Assembly (NCBI RefSeq): GCF_001403875.1
Contig: NZ_LN884299.1
Coordinates: 930,117-994,116 of the forward strand
Reading direction: 5' to 3'
Origin: Paenibacillus ihumii
Lineage (GTDB): Bacteria > Bacillota > Bacilli > Paenibacillales > Paenibacillaceae
Length of the DNA stretch: 64,000 bases
This document shows, in pieces, positions 53,847 to 62,955 of this stretch (the stretch's first letter is position 1; each line of letters opens with the position of its first letter). The notes beneath the pieces are model-generated. The model saw only the letters and a list, made by a program, of their open reading frames with translations, was not told the DNA's origin and did not search any database. The translations under genes were made by a program, and so were the position numbers.

Positions 53847-54785
53847 CTAATCTTCATGTTCATGTTTATAGATTTTTTTCTTACGGTAAAAGGAAGGATT
53901 AACTCCATCTATTTTTTTAAAGGCTTTACTGAAGGAATGAATATCCGGAAAGCCGACACTTTCGGCAATGAGCGTTAACGGGTCATTAGTGAACTGAATC
54001 ATTTCCTTCGCCTTTTCTATTCTTAGTAAAAGATGATATTGAATTGGGCTCTTCCCGAATGATTGTTTGAATAATGAAATCATATAGTATTTGCTAATTC
54101 CCGAAATTTTGGAAAGTTCATCTAAGGTTACCTTTCGGTCGATATTGTGGTTCAAGTACATCCGCAACTGCTCCATTTCTCCCATATTGGTTACTAGATG
54201 TGGATTACAGTTCCAGTAGTTTTCACGTAAAAGTACATTCAATAACTGCAAAAACAATCCTTTTATATTCATTTCATAAAAGGGTAACGTCATTTGAAAT
54301 TCTTTTATGATTTCAAAGATGATTCTTTCTATAACCAAGGTATTCCTTAACCGAATGTGACTGGGAATCTGAGGGATAATTTGCTCAAGATCGTCGTTTC
54401 GAAACCATTTCATTTCATCCGCAGTCATATCTTCAAGTTTTTTAAAGGAAACCTTCACATCGGGACTATCCTCCTTATAGAACAAATCAAAATGTAAATG
54501 AGGTTGTCGTACTAATTCTGTTCCTAACTTTCTAATAGAGTGCCGTTGCTTTGGACGAAAAAGAAAGAGGTCCCCCGATTCCCCGATAAAAACATCATCC
54601 TCGACGGTTACTTGTATTCTGCCTTCCTTAACGTAAAGTAACTCATAGTCAAATAAAACTCTCTCCTCTAAATACCAAGGGAATGGGATATGACTATCCA
54701 TTGCTAACCGGATGTACGGCGATAATTGCTGAAAGTTCACATTAGTCTTTCCCTTCAGAGTGTTTTTCAAAGCAATATATGACAA
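53847..54785 (-). CDS. AraC-family transcriptional regulator with cupin domain (fructan locus)
   Basis: 312-aa one-component regulator: cupin-like N terminus with LLYVKEGRIQVTVEDDVFIGESGDLFLFRPKQRHS, and two C-terminal helix-turn-helix units (GISKYYMISLFKQSFGKSPIQYH; VGFPDIHSFSKAFKKIDGVNPSFYR). It is divergent from the transporter at 55152, with 366 bases between, and is the likely regulator of the fructan genes now that the LacI gene nearby is broken. Lower GC content than the left half of the window supports separate origin of this region. Confidence 0.87.
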   Translation of the reverse strand: MSYIALKNTLKGKTNVNFQQLSPYIRLAMDSHIPFPWYLEERVLFDYELLYVKEGRIQVTVEDDVFIGESGDLFLFRPKQRHSIRKLGTELVRQPHLHFDLFYKEDSPDVKVSFKKLEDMTADEMKWFRNDDLEQIIPQIPSHIRLRNTLVIERIIFEIIKEFQMTLPFYEMNIKGLFLQLLNVLLRENYWNCNPHLVTNMGEMEQLRMYLNHNIDRKVTLDELSKISGISKYYMISLFKQSFGKSPIQYHLLLRIEKAKEMIQFTNDPLTLIAESVGFPDIHSFSKAFKKIDGVNPSFYRKKKIYKHEHED

Positions 54786-55151
54786 ATAAAAAATAATTCT
54801 ACCTAAATACTAATTCATAAATGTATTATAGCATGTATATGTGATGAGTGAATCGTTTCCATTGATTTGAAATTATTGACAAGGAAAGCCAATCTCATCG
54901 TGAAATTAAATCAGGAACAGGACATGAACGTTTGGGCAACAAAACAGCCATTAAGCGGATTGCCATTTATCAAAGATTCACGCAGTCTACCTGAACCAAG
55001 CTGGGATCGAACGAGGGGAAACCGGGTATTTGATTGAGAGGGTATCCCTTCATGAGTGTGCAAGAGAATTATGGTCTGGTATTCTTGGTGGTTGTATGGT
55101 TTTGTCGACGGTCTTGTCCGGTAGTTCAAGATAAGTTGAGAGGAGAAAAGT
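54786..55151. other. Intergenic region between AraC regulator and transporter operon
   Basis: No gene is convincing here. A TTGACA at about 54878 could be a minus-35 box but no good minus-10 follows at the right distance. A 64-codon frame from 55034 overlaps the binding-protein start out of frame and looks accidental. The ribosome binding site GAGAGGAG precedes ATG 55152. The divergent promoters must lie here. Confidence 0.6.
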
Positions 55152-56432
55152 ATGAAAACAACACGTGTAATGATGAGTGCCGTACTGTTTCTTTGTTTCT
55201 TGGTTGTGTTAGTCGGATGTGGAAGTAACTCTGCAGGTAGCTCTAATGACAAGACGTTAACGCTATTAGTTGAAGGCGGTGGTCCTGCTTTTGAAGTGGC
55301 GAATAGAACCGCAGCGAAGTTTGAGGAACAGACAGGCTATAAAATTAAGATCGATTCTGTTCCTTATAGCGGGGTATACGATAAGTTGAAGGCTGAAATT
55401 GATGCGAAAAAATCGACTCACGATGTAGCGATTATTGATGTATTATGGTTTCCTTCGTTAGCGAAGGGACTGGAACCGTTAGGGAATGTGTTGACGGAAG
55501 AACAGATGAATGATTTCTTACCTCAGTTAAGTGAAAGCGCTACGATAAATGGGGAATTGTTAGGGATTCCGACTTGGAGCAATTCTAAAATTTTGCTCTA
55601 CCATAAAGGTTTGTTCGAGGACCCGATTAACCAGGCGAACTTCGCGAAGGAATTCGGCTATGCCTTGAAGGTGCCAACAAATTGGAAAGAGTATGAGGAT
55701 GTTGCAAAATTCTTCACGAACAATGGAATGTATGGCACATCCGTCTTCGGTCAGACCGGCGGCGATGCTGTCAGCAGTTGGCTCGACCATGTTACTCAAG
55801 CGGGCGTTGATTCCTTGGTGCTGGATCGTAATGGTGAAGTGAATATTACTGAAGAGCCGTATGTCCAATCGCTCACCTTCCTGCAGAATCTAGTCAAAGA
55901 TAAAGTTGTCCCTGAGGATTATCTGTCGATTGCAAGCAGTGAAACTGCAGAGCTGTTTAATAACGGTAAATTGGCGATGCAGCTTGCGTGGGGACATTTT
56001 TACCTCTCCTCAGATAAAGTGTTGCCAGGGCAGATCGGTGCTGCACCGATGATTGCGGGAGAGAAGGGTATTGGCGCGGTGCCAGGGCCCTGGTATCAAG
56101 TAATTTTGAAGGATTCTCAGAAGAAAGACATTGCGGAGCAATATCTCAAATTCATGTATGATCAAAATGAGCTGTATATGGAATCGTTAGGGGTAGCAGC
56201 TCGAAAGTCAGTCTTTGAAAAGTATATTGATATTCCGCAATATGCGCATGTGAAGGCGATTGAAGCGACCCTTGACGGAGCACAGACGCAGAACAGACCT
56301 CAGATTGAGCAATGGAGCCAAATTGAGAATGAAGTTCTCTCGCCGATGCTGCAAAAGGTTCTATCCGGCAGCGATCCAACCACGGAATTAACATTGGCTA
56401 AAAAGCAAATCGAAGAAATTCTAGGCAGATAG
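55152..56432 (+). CDS. Sugar ABC transporter solute-binding lipoprotein (fructan locus)
   Basis: 426-aa family 1 binding protein with lipobox LVGC, lipidated C23. Motifs: KTLTLLVEGGGPAFEVANRTA at the mature N terminus, HDVAIIDVLWFPSLAKG, IPTWSNSKILLYHKGLFEDP, LAMQLAWGHFYLSS. It is first in an operon with two permeases and a GH32 enzyme, so a fructose-containing oligosaccharide is the likely ligand. The neighbouring GH91 gene raises the possibility of difructose anhydride or inulin fragments. A hairpin separates it from the permeases. Confidence 0.9.
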   Translation: MKTTRVMMSAVLFLCFLVVLVGCGSNSAGSSNDKTLTLLVEGGGPAFEVANRTAAKFEEQTGYKIKIDSVPYSGVYDKLKAEIDAKKSTHDVAIIDVLWFPSLAKGLEPLGNVLTEEQMNDFLPQLSESATINGELLGIPTWSNSKILLYHKGLFEDPINQANFAKEFGYALKVPTNWKEYEDVAKFFTNNGMYGTSVFGQTGGDAVSSWLDHVTQAGVDSLVLDRNGEVNITEEPYVQSLTFLQNLVKDKVVPEDYLSIASSETAELFNNGKLAMQLAWGHFYLSSDKVLPGQIGAAPMIAGEKGIGAVPGPWYQVILKDSQKKDIAEQYLKFMYDQNELYMESLGVAARKSVFEKYIDIPQYAHVKAIEATLDGAQTQNRPQIEQWSQIENEVLSPMLQKVLSGSDPTTELTLAKKQIEEILGR

Positions 56433-56437
56433 AAAAA

Positions 56438-56463
56438 AGGTGGTGCGTTCGAACGTGCCACCT
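56438..56463 (+). promoter_or_regulatory. Intergenic hairpin between binding protein and permease
   Basis: AGGTGG (56438-56443) pairs with CCACCT (56458-56463) and encloses the palindrome CGTTCGAACG. There is no T run, so mRNA stabilisation is more likely than termination. The arrangement mirrors hairpins at 11489 and 42550. Confidence 0.6.
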
Positions 56464-56486
56464 AAGCAAGGAGTCTAACGATACAC

Positions 56487-57407
56487 ATGATCACGATAAC
56501 AGAAGAGTCTCTTCCAAAAAAAAAGTCTCAGAAACGAGTGTCTTCGACCATTGATCGAAAAACATTGATGTTGTTTTTCTTGCCAGCAGCTATTTTTATG
56601 TTCCTGTTCTTGTTATATCCGTTATTCATGCTCGTGTTCGACAGTTTCTTTGTTACCAATGATGTTGGGACACGCACTTTTGCGTGGGGCGATAATTACC
56701 TCCGTGCCGTAGAGTCTGCTTCGTTTTGGAAGTCGTTTAAGAATACGGTCATTTATGTGTTGTTGGCAGTAGGCTTTGAGACAGTCATTGGCTTGACCTT
56801 GGCAGTTGTTTTTACGCATAAATATCGTGGGTTCCGCTTCTTGCGCACCTTGATTTTGTCGCCATTAATGATTGCACCGCTCGTGGCCGGTTTGATCTGG
56901 AAATTCATGCTGAGCAACCAGTTCGGCATTATTAATACGTTATTGGTGAAGCTGGGGCTGATTGAATCCACCAACAGCATACTCTGGCTGGCCGACCCTA
57001 AAATTTCACTCCTGTCATGTATAATTGCGGATGTCTGGCTAACAACACCCTTTATGATGTTGATGTTTCTAGCGGGGATTCAAGGTGTTCCGGACAGTCT
57101 ATACGAAGCGGCGGAAATCGAAGGTGCAAGTCGTTCGCAAATGATTTTCAAGATTATAATACCGAATATTAAACCGATTCTTATGAGCGCTCTGGTCGTG
57201 CGGATTATTGATGCTGCGCGGTCCTTCGATATTATTTGGGTCATGACACAAGGGGGTCCTATCAATTCATCTGAGCTCTTGAGCGTGCACATTTACAAGA
57301 TGCTTCAACGGTACGGTGATGTAGGGTATGCGAGTGCAATGGCCGTGATTTTCATTGTGCTATTGGTAGGAATTACATTGCTATCTATGCGAAAAGTAAA
57401 AGAATAG
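56487..57407 (+). CDS. Sugar ABC transporter permease (MalF type, fructan locus)
   Basis: 306-aa permease with six predicted helices after a charged N terminus (LPKKKSQKRVSSTIDRKT). The EAA loop reads YEAAEIEGASRSQMIFKIIIP (E207 region), with glutamate in place of the common aspartate before the conserved glycine. The RBS is AAGGAG, 11-12 bases from the ATG. Partner of the permease 13 bases downstream. Confidence 0.91.
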   Translation: MITITEESLPKKKSQKRVSSTIDRKTLMLFFLPAAIFMFLFLLYPLFMLVFDSFFVTNDVGTRTFAWGDNYLRAVESASFWKSFKNTVIYVLLAVGFETVIGLTLAVVFTHKYRGFRFLRTLILSPLMIAPLVAGLIWKFMLSNQFGIINTLLVKLGLIESTNSILWLADPKISLLSCIIADVWLTTPFMMLMFLAGIQGVPDSLYEAAEIEGASRSQMIFKIIIPNIKPILMSALVVRIIDAARSFDIIWVMTQGGPINSSELLSVHIYKMLQRYGDVGYASAMAVIFIVLLVGITLLSMRKVKE

Positions 57408-57420
57408 GGAGGCGATTGCA

Positions 57421-58275
57421 TTGTTTGCAGAACAACTCGGGCGAAATAGAAAAGACAATGTTTGGATCTTTATCATGTATGGAGTAGCTGCATTGTTCTT
57501 AGTCCTCTTTATATTTCCGTACCTATATATGTTGCTATCCTCACTTAAGCCGTCCAATGAAGTGATTTCCACGTCGCCAACTTTTTTTCCAAAGGCTTTC
57601 TCGATCGAGAATTATATTCAATTATCGCAATATGCGGGGATGGGTAAATTCTTTCTCAACAGTATTGTAGCAGCAACAGTGGGTACTCTTATTTGTCTTA
57701 TCTTAGGATCTATGGCTTCGTATGCTATTTCCAGAACAGCAGCATCGAAATTAAGCGGATTTTTCTTGGTGCTTGTCCTGTGCCTCAAGATGATTCCGAT
57801 GTCTAGTATCGCGGTTCCAATTTACGCATTGATCCAAAAATTCGGTTTATATGATTATTTGCCTGCTCTAGTCGTGGTGTATGCAGCTGTTAATATGCCA
57901 TTTGTACTGTGGATGATGATTAGCTTTTTTAAAGCCGTTCCAATCGATATGGATGAGGCGGCTTCGATTGACGGGGCTTCCCCGATTGTGAGCTTTCGAA
58001 AAGTCATTCTGCCGATCACCATTCCCGGGATCATTTCGACGGGGATCTTCACCTTTTTGTTGGCGTGGAACGATTTCTTGCTAGCACTTCTACTGACGAG
58101 CAGCTCAGCAAAGACCGTGCCCGTTGCGTTGTCGGAGTTTTTGACGGCATACAATTTGGATCTGGGACCGATGACTGCGGCAGCAACTTTATTTAGTTTT
58201 CCGGTGATCGTCATCTCGTTCTTCTTACAGAAATATCTGGTATCTGGCATGATGGCCGGGTCCGTGAAGGAATAA
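57421..58275 (+). CDS. Sugar ABC transporter permease (MalG type, fructan locus)
   Basis: 284-aa permease, TTG start at 57421 with AGGGAGG upstream. EAA loop DEAASIDGASPIVSFRKVILP (E179 region); C terminus YLVSGMMAGSVKE. No ATPase is encoded in the operon. GH32 follows 24 bases later, suggesting coupled import and hydrolysis. Confidence 0.91.
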   Translation: MFAEQLGRNRKDNVWIFIMYGVAALFLVLFIFPYLYMLLSSLKPSNEVISTSPTFFPKAFSIENYIQLSQYAGMGKFFLNSIVAATVGTLICLILGSMASYAISRTAASKLSGFFLVLVLCLKMIPMSSIAVPIYALIQKFGLYDYLPALVVVYAAVNMPFVLWMMISFFKAVPIDMDEAASIDGASPIVSFRKVILPITIPGIISTGIFTFLLAWNDFLLALLLTSSSAKTVPVALSEFLTAYNLDLGPMTAAATLFSFPVIVISFFLQKYLVSGMMAGSVKE

Positions 58276-58299
58276 TACAACGATGTCGGAGGGATCAGC

Positions 58300-59739
58300 A
58301 TGGATTTGCATGAGCAAAGAATTGCAGAAGCGAATATCTATTTGAACCAGTATCGAGATAAAATCAGTCAAAGTCAATATCGCCAAAATTATCATTTCTG
58401 CACACCTGTTGGTTGGTTGAATGACCCGAATGGATTCATTCAGTATCGAGGCGAGTATCATTTATTCTATCAATTTCATCCGTACAAGCCTTATTGGGGT
58501 GCAATGTACTGGGGTCATGCCAAAAGTAAAGACTTGATTCACTGGGAGCACCTCCCTGTGGCATTGGCGCCGAGTGAAGCTTATGACGATCATGAAAAAG
58601 GCGGTTGTTTCTCAGGAACAGCGATTGAGAAAGACGGTCGATTATATATCTTCTACACCGGAACGATCCTCCAAGGGGAAAAAGTGATTCAGACCCAATG
58701 TCTTGCGATCAGTGAAGATGGGGTGAAGTTTACGAAGTATGCGGGAAATCCGATTATCGAAGCGGATTATCCGGGTGTTACGCCTGAGAATTTTCGTGAT
58801 CCGAAGGTATGGGAGCATAATGGCCGGTATCATATGATTGTCGGTACGAGTATTTCGGGAAGAGGAAACGCCTTGTATTACACGTCGGATAATCTAGTGG
58901 ATTGGGAACTCTCGGGCCCATTCGTTGATTATCAAGGCAATTATGGGACCATGTGGGAATGTCCGGATTTCTTTAGGATCGGAGAGAAGGCGGTCCTTCT
59001 TTTTTCACCAATGGGCCTCGGCGAGACGACAACGCTATATTTGATTGGAACCATTGATGATGCGACGGGGAAGTTTAGGATTGAATCCGAAGAAGTGATT
59101 GATTATGGGTTTGATTTTTACGCGCCGCAATCGATTTTAGACCATCAAGGTCGAAGGATTATGATGGCTTGGCAGAATGGATGGGATTGGATGCCATGGT
59201 GGAAAGATTTTGGCCCGACGTCAGAGATGGATCAGTGGTGCGGGGCGATGAGCTTGCCAAGAGAAGTGACTTTGAAGGGTTCTCAATTAAGTTTCAGACC
59301 TATTCCAGAAATCTCGCAATATATGAAGAATCAGTATCTGTTTCAAGAGATTTTTGTCTGGAAAGAAGAGCGTCTGTTAACCGCAGAAATGTCGGAGAGT
59401 TTTATGCTCGAATTAGATCGAACGGATCTTCAGGGTACTTTAACGTTGACCATCAGAAATGAGCAGGGAGTCGCCGATCAGATTGTTTGCTCTCGAACGC
59501 GTGTAGAATACTTCAATGTTAACAATCCGTTTGGAAAAACAGGGAAATCAATGGTGGCTGCTGACAATGAACCGCTTCTTTTGTATTCCGATAGCTGCAG
59601 CTTGGAGATTTTTGGAGTGGAATCAGGAAAAATGTTCTCTGTAAATAACTTCATGAAAAAGGGCAAGCGAATAATTACGGTGACGAGCGATTCTCCAAAT
59701 ACAATAATTAGATTAAACCTTAGTGAAATACGTAATTAG
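58300..59739 (+). CDS. GH32 beta-fructosidase (intracellular)
   Basis: 479-aa GH32 enzyme that hydrolyses terminal beta-fructosides such as sucrose, inulo- or levan-oligosaccharides. The nucleophile D42 is in WLNDPNG, the stabiliser D167 in FRDPK, and acid/base E220 in WECPDF. No signal peptide, so it acts on imported oligosaccharides. RBS GGAGG precedes ATG 58300. It lies in the transporter operon; the position and size fit sucrose or sucrose-6-phosphate hydrolases and intracellular fructan hydrolases equally. Confidence 0.93.
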   Translation: MDLHEQRIAEANIYLNQYRDKISQSQYRQNYHFCTPVGWLNDPNGFIQYRGEYHLFYQFHPYKPYWGAMYWGHAKSKDLIHWEHLPVALAPSEAYDDHEKGGCFSGTAIEKDGRLYIFYTGTILQGEKVIQTQCLAISEDGVKFTKYAGNPIIEADYPGVTPENFRDPKVWEHNGRYHMIVGTSISGRGNALYYTSDNLVDWELSGPFVDYQGNYGTMWECPDFFRIGEKAVLLFSPMGLGETTTLYLIGTIDDATGKFRIESEEVIDYGFDFYAPQSILDHQGRRIMMAWQNGWDWMPWWKDFGPTSEMDQWCGAMSLPREVTLKGSQLSFRPIPEISQYMKNQYLFQEIFVWKEERLLTAEMSESFMLELDRTDLQGTLTLTIRNEQGVADQIVCSRTRVEYFNVNNPFGKTGKSMVAADNEPLLLYSDSCSLEIFGVESGKMFSVNNFMKKGKRIITVTSDSPNTIIRLNLSEIRN

Positions 59740-59743
59740 TTGG

Positions 59744-60318
59744 TTGCAAGATGAGAAGGGTGCACGTAATTTATTCAAAAATAAGACTTATTTGATCGGC
59801 CTCGTGATTCTGGATGTGAAACGCCCTTTTTTCTCGACGATCACGGCATTTAATGAGAATAACTGAATTCCAGGAACAAGTGAAAAAAAAGGTTACATTA
59901 AGATACTGCAACAAGCGTTATCGCACCTTTAAATTTGAAATAAACAGCCATCATATTCCGTGTGCTACGTACGAGCTCGCTTGGAATCAATTTGATTTAT
60001 GTAGCTATATTGAGGTGGCTGATGAAATACTGACGCAGTATCCAGATATTGATGGGATCTTCTCGGTAAATCTGGTCATCATTGCGATGCTTAGACAAGC
60101 TTTGAAGCGATACATTCGGGTTCCTCAAGCATTGAGATGAGTCGGATATGATGGGACCTATGTGTCGTTAGATGACCTATCCTTCTTTTCCAAGCGTCAT
60201 CTAGCCTTATGAGGAGCTGGCCAAGAAAGCCGTCGCGCTCTTGGTGGAGTTAATGGACAAGAAGGAAATCGATTAAATGATCTATGAATTGGATGTTCAT
60301 CTGACGGAAGAACAATGA
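59744..60318 (+). pseudogene. LacI-family repressor pseudogene (ScrR-like)
   Basis: Broken effector-binding domain of a LacI repressor. Segment 59762-59866 reads ARNLFKNKTYLIGLVILDV...FFSTITAF and then hits a stop. A later segment (to about 60140) reads IPCATYELAWNQFDLCSYIEVADEILTQYPDIDGIFSVN, and a third reads ELAKKAVALLVELMDKKEID with the usual C-terminal tail. Frame changes, stops and a central deletion separate them, and the N-terminal DNA-binding domain is missing. In related bacteria such a repressor sits beside sucrose/fructan genes. A 95-codon frame at 59853-60140 is part of the remnant. Confidence 0.85.
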
Positions 60319-60332
60319 TGGGAGGAAAAGAA

Positions 60333-61202
60333 ATGCTACTGGGCTCGATTGAAGCGGGCGGGACGAAATTCGTCTGCAGCGTAGGCACGCCAGAACTGGA
60401 GATTATCAAGAGAGTCAGCTTTCCTACAACGACGCCAAGTGAGACGCTAGCGCTCGTGATCGATTTTTTTCAACAATATGCAGAGGAATTGCAGGCGATT
60501 GGAATCGGCTCATTCGGTCCAATTGATATTCATCCGGCTTCGCCAACGTATGGCTATATTACCTCGACACCGAAGCTGGCCTGGAAGTACTTTGACTTTG
60601 TAGGGACGATGACCGAGGCAATGCATGTGCCAATCGCATGGACAACCGATGTCAATGCAGCAGCCTATGGGGAATATGTGAAAGGGCACGGCCAAGGCTT
60701 GTCCAGTATCGTCTACTATACGATCGGAACAGGCGTCGGCGGCGGGGCCATCCAGCAGGGGCAATTCATCGAAGGATTCAGTCACCCTGAGATGGGACAT
60801 ATCTTCGTTCGTCAGCACCCCGACGATCTCTTTGAAGGGGCTTGTCCCTATCATCAGAATTGTCTGGAAGGGTTGGCGGCGGGGCCGGCGATCGAGAAGC
60901 GATTCGGTGTGAAGGGCCAAGAACTTCCAGTAGATCACCTGTACTGGGAGATCGAAGCGTATTACATTGCACAATGTGCGTATACCGCAACGCTCCAGCT
61001 TTCCCCGGAGCGGATTATTTTCGGTGGGGGCGTTATGCAGCAAGAACACATGGTTCAGCGCGTACGCGTGATATTCAAGGATTTGCTGAACAATTATGTC
61101 CGAACGCCCGATCTCGCCCAATATATCGTGACGCCGGCGTTAGCAAATAATGCAGGGACGATCGGCTGCTTTGCCTTAGCGAGGGATCGGGTGGAAGTGT
61201 AG
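60333..61202 (+). CDS. ROK-family fructokinase
   Basis: 289-aa sugar kinase that phosphorylates fructose from the GH32 reaction. The phosphate-binding motif SIEAGGTKFVCSVG opens the protein, and the zinc site reads GHIFVRQHPDDLFEGACPYHQNCLEGLAAGPAI. The start is ATG 60333, with GGGAGG 7 bases upstream; a longer frame from 60315 covers that site. It follows the LacI remnant and precedes the GH91 gene. Bacillus fructokinases of this family (YdhR/ScrK-like) support the call. Confidence 0.9.
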   Translation: MLLGSIEAGGTKFVCSVGTPELEIIKRVSFPTTTPSETLALVIDFFQQYAEELQAIGIGSFGPIDIHPASPTYGYITSTPKLAWKYFDFVGTMTEAMHVPIAWTTDVNAAAYGEYVKGHGQGLSSIVYYTIGTGVGGGAIQQGQFIEGFSHPEMGHIFVRQHPDDLFEGACPYHQNCLEGLAAGPAIEKRFGVKGQELPVDHLYWEIEAYYIAQCAYTATLQLSPERIIFGGGVMQQEHMVQRVRVIFKDLLNNYVRTPDLAQYIVTPALANNAGTIGCFALARDRVEV

Positions 61203-61611
61203 AATGCTTGTGATAGGGAGCCCGCAGAAGCTGGTTAGCTTTGTTAGTCTTTGATTTCAAGACTAACTCTATGTCTAAATTGGCAGGGGAAGCTCCTGCT
61301 GCGGATTAAAGGTTGGTAATCCTCCCCTAAACTCCGACGTGCATTCGGAATATACTAATGTTGTCGACAAGTAGACAACGTTTTTCGTCTTAAATGAAAG
61401 ATAATCAGAATTGAGCGAGTTCATAAAGTCTTATTAAGAATCTGAACGTCTTTCGGAAAAAACTGGTTTTTCTTGTCAAGTAATGATCCTTCTGAGCGAA
61501 AATAATCGGAAAAGCTGTAGGAAAAGTACGAGTTCTTAGGCTTTACTTCCAGCTATATCAGGAATAAGTAGTTTATGAACAAACACAATTAATTGATAGG
61601 AGAATTTATCT
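61203..61611. other. Intergenic region before the GH91 gene
   Basis: No gene seen. Inverted repeat GTTAGTCTT (61243-61251) with AAGACTAAC (61259-61267) is followed by little T. A second hairpin, GTTGTC (61360-61365) with GACAAC (61374-61379) plus TTTTT, is a plausible terminator for the fructokinase gene. The remaining 225 bases, AT-rich, should carry the GH91 promoter, but no clear box was found. RBS AGGAG lies before ATG 61612. Confidence 0.6.
61360..61386 (+). terminator. Terminator after the fructokinase gene
   Basis: GTTGTC-GACAAGTA-GACAAC-G followed by TTTTTC. The stem is short (6 bp) but well placed, so GH91 is probably transcribed separately. Confidence 0.55.
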
Positions 61612-62955
61612 ATGGCTAGTAAAAATTATTACGACGTAACAGAGTGGCCTGTCGGTAATCCGTATGAGGATATTGGTGAGGTAATTAATAGCATTATAGC
61701 AGATATTAAAAGTAGGCAAACGAAGACTGATGTGAATAAAGGCGGAAAGCCGGGTGCGGTTATCTATATTCCACCGGGAGATTATCATCTTGTCAGTCAA
61801 GTAGTTATAGACATCAGTTATCTTAAAATTATGGGTTCTGGACACGGGTTTACATCTTCGAGTATTCGTTTTAATATTCCTGAGAATGAATGGCCTGATT
61901 TGCATGAATTATGGCCGGGAGGAAGTCGCATACTCGTAGATATTCCCCTAGAAGTAAATGACGAGGAATATAAAGGAGCTGCATTTTATGTTGAACGAAG
62001 TGGAAATCCCCGAATAAGTTCGGTAGAGTTTTCTGATTTTTGTATTGATGGTTTGCATTTTATTGAAGATGGTTCAGGAGAAATATATCCGGAAAACACA
62101 TACATGAATGGGAAAACGGGTATTTATGTTGCGAGCGCTTGTGACTCATTTCGGATTACAGGCATGGGCTTTGTGTATTTAGAGCATGGAATTACGATCT
62201 ATCATGCTGATGCACTGACTATACATGATAATTTCATTGCTGAGTGTGGTAACTGTATAGAACTACGAGGTTGGGGACAGGCTTCAAAAATAACCGATAA
62301 CTTGATAGGAGCTGGTTTTAAAGGATATTCAATTTACGCTCAAAATTTTGGTGGACTTTTGATTACAGCGAATAATGTTTTTCCACGAGGTGCGAGCAGT
62401 ATCTATTTTGATGGTGTGACACGTTCCAGTATCACAAATAATAGACTTCATTCATTTTATCCAGGAATGGTGGTATTCAGGGAAAATTGTTCGGAAAACT
62501 TGGTTTCTTCAAATCACTTTTTACGTGACCATGAACCTTGGACCCCTTTTCTGGGAATAGACAATGGTTTAGATGATTTGTATGGTCTCCTCTATATCAG
62601 TGGTAATAATAATTCTATAATAGCTAACCACTTTTCTGAAGGAATTAATACTCAGAACATCAAGCCGGAAGGTGCCACACCTGTAATCATACGTATTGTT
62701 TCGGGTAATGGAAATTATATTTCTACCAATCATGTTGTTGCCACTGAGGTTCATGCCAAGGTAAGTGATTCTTGTTTCTCTGCACAAGTAGACGCTTTGT
62801 TGACTACCGAAGCATCAGAGCCGCTTACCGTAACAACAGTATTGGTAGAAAAAGAATCGCTTTACAATACGATTCTTGATTCGGGAAGCGATGCACAGGT
62901 TGTTATGGACAAGACTGTAAATGCATTCAGAGCCACACCAACGCCAGGAGCATAA
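61612..62955 (+). CDS. GH91 inulin fructotransferase / DFA III hydrolase
   Basis: 447-aa right-handed beta-helix enzyme of family GH91, full length (NYYDVTEWPVGNPYEDIGEVI at the N terminus, ATPTPGA at the C terminus). The catalytic aspartate/glutamate pair is seen as D206 and E217 in HDNFIAECGNCIELRGWG, with the 11-residue spacing of the family. GH91 members either make difructose anhydride III from inulin or hydrolyse it to inulobiose. There is no signal peptide, so the protein is cytoplasmic, which suits hydrolysis of imported DFA III; the secreted transferases carry a leader. The choice between the two activities is inference. Confidence 0.9.
   Translation: MASKNYYDVTEWPVGNPYEDIGEVINSIIADIKSRQTKTDVNKGGKPGAVIYIPPGDYHLVSQVVIDISYLKIMGSGHGFTSSSIRFNIPENEWPDLHELWPGGSRILVDIPLEVNDEEYKGAAFYVERSGNPRISSVEFSDFCIDGLHFIEDGSGEIYPENTYMNGKTGIYVASACDSFRITGMGFVYLEHGITIYHADALTIHDNFIAECGNCIELRGWGQASKITDNLIGAGFKGYSIYAQNFGGLLITANNVFPRGASSIYFDGVTRSSITNNRLHSFYPGMVVFRENCSENLVSSNHFLRDHEPWTPFLGIDNGLDDLYGLLYISGNNNSIIANHFSEGINTQNIKPEGATPVIIRIVSGNGNYISTNHVVATEVHAKVSDSCFSAQVDALLTTEASEPLTVTTVLVEKESLYNTILDSGSDAQVVMDKTVNAFRATPTPGA

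Noticed and set aside
55034-55228. Small gene upstream of the fructan binding protein
   Set aside because: It overlaps the signal peptide region of the real gene out of frame, and there is no plausible start signal.
59853-60140. Independent 95-aa protein
   Set aside because: Its sequence is the middle of a LacI effector domain with frames broken on either side.
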